Source: Burkholderiaceae bacterium
GTDB taxonomy: Bacteria; Pseudomonadota; Gammaproteobacteria; Burkholderiales; Burkholderiaceae_E
Direction: 5' to 3'
Assembly: GCA_019428955.1 (NCBI GenBank)
Contig: JAHYJF010000201.1
Location: 1-6,450 of the forward strand
DNA length: 6,450 nt
Shown here: piece by piece, positions 6,355-6,450 of the stretch
Layout: each line of letters starts with the position of its first letter
How positions within the stretch are numbered: the first letter of the stretch is position 1
The notes under the pieces: generated by a model
Databases searched by the model: none
Seen by the model: the letters and a program-made list of their open reading frames with translations, nothing else
What the model was told of the DNA's origin: nothing
Made by a program: the position numbers and the translations under genes

Positions 6355-6450
6355 GGCGCATCCTCCTGCGGCGGACATTGAGCGCAACGACCGCGCGATC
6401 GATCAGGGGGGCGAAGACGCTGCCCACGAGCAGTGCGAACGCCAGCGGGT
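6347..6450 (-). CDS. nqrB: NqrB, C-terminal end (5' part outside the window)
   Basis: NqrB is the large membrane subunit that holds covalent FMN and riboflavin and forms the sodium path and quinone site. Only the last 33 residues are visible, ending with a TGA at 6347-6349. They read as the end of a membrane helix (LAFALLVGSVFAPLID) followed by a basic tail (NVRRRRMRHG). The FAPLID plus 'N-[IV]-[KR]-R-R' ending is the typical NqrB C-terminus. The stop overlaps the start of nqrC by 8 nt. The FMN-carrying threonine and the rest of the protein lie beyond the right edge. Identification rests on a short match plus gene order, which together make it firm. Confidence 0.92.
   Translation of the reverse strand, partial: PLAFALLVGSVFAPLIDRAVVALNVRRRRMRHG
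6361..6367 (-). promoter_or_regulatory. Ribosome binding site of nqrC
   Basis: AGGAGGA lies 6 nt before the ATG at 6354, inside the last codons of nqrB. It is the strongest Shine-Dalgarno in the window and fixes the nqrC start at 6354 over the upstream ATG at 6387. Confidence 0.8.

Noticed and set aside
5863..6381. Plus-strand open frame of 172 codons
   Set aside because: It is antisense to nqrC, with a low-complexity, His/Gln/Arg-rich translation and no family features.
5542..6387. Longer nqrC starting at 6387
   Set aside because: The 11 added residues overlap the conserved nqrB end. The ATG at 6354 has an AGGAGG at ideal spacing.
1..6450. CRISPR arrays, tRNA or rRNA genes, insertion sequences, riboswitches
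   Set aside because: No spaced direct repeats, cloverleaf, transposase frame or terminal inverted repeats were seen. Nearly all bases are coding, and the largest gap is 26 nt.

Overview
The window is GC-rich and tightly packed. Its core is the distal part of an operon for the sodium-translocating NADH:quinone oxidoreductase (Na+-NQR), read on the minus strand from right to left. The codon use, the compact gene order and the nqrF-apbE-nqrM arrangement fit a high-GC proteobacterium, most likely gammaproteobacterial. The taxon is inferred; no rRNA or other marker gene is present.

Layout from right to left on the minus strand: the last 33 codons of nqrB (6347-6450, cut by the window edge), nqrC (5542-6354), nqrD (4886-5545), nqrE (4287-4889), nqrF (3064-4290), apbE (2091-3062), nqrM (1906-2082), a two-CBS-domain protein (1511-1909) and a beta-lactamase-fold serine hydrolase (402-1484). 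Every junction from nqrB to the CBS gene overlaps or has a gap of at most 8 nt. The last gap, before the hydrolase, is 26 nt. No internal promoter or terminator is evident, so all nine genes look like one transcript whose promoter lies beyond the right edge, presumably upstream of nqrA. At the far left, on the plus strand and convergent with the hydrolase, is the C-terminal end of a P-type cation ATPase (1-387).

How the genes work together: NqrF takes electrons from NADH through FAD and a 2Fe-2S cluster. Electrons then pass through the iron centre held by cysteines of NqrD and NqrE, the covalent FMN of NqrC, and the flavins of NqrB to quinone, driving Na+ export. ApbE attaches FMN covalently to Thr residues of NqrB and NqrC. 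NqrM is needed to build the iron centre. So structural subunits and both maturation factors sit in one operon. The key residues for these roles are visible: the SGAT flavinylation site in NqrC, paired cysteines in NqrD and NqrE, four cluster cysteines in NqrF, and the FMN-transferase motifs in ApbE.

The least ordinary parts are at the operon tail. One is a very short GTG-started nqrM that is easy to miss. The others are two genes of unknown purpose, the CBS-pair protein and the serine hydrolase, which appear transcriptionally (and for CBS, translationally) tied to the complex. I see no mobile element, CRISPR array, RNA gene or large intergenic region. A wholly new system is not evident; the candidates for new biology are these tail genes.
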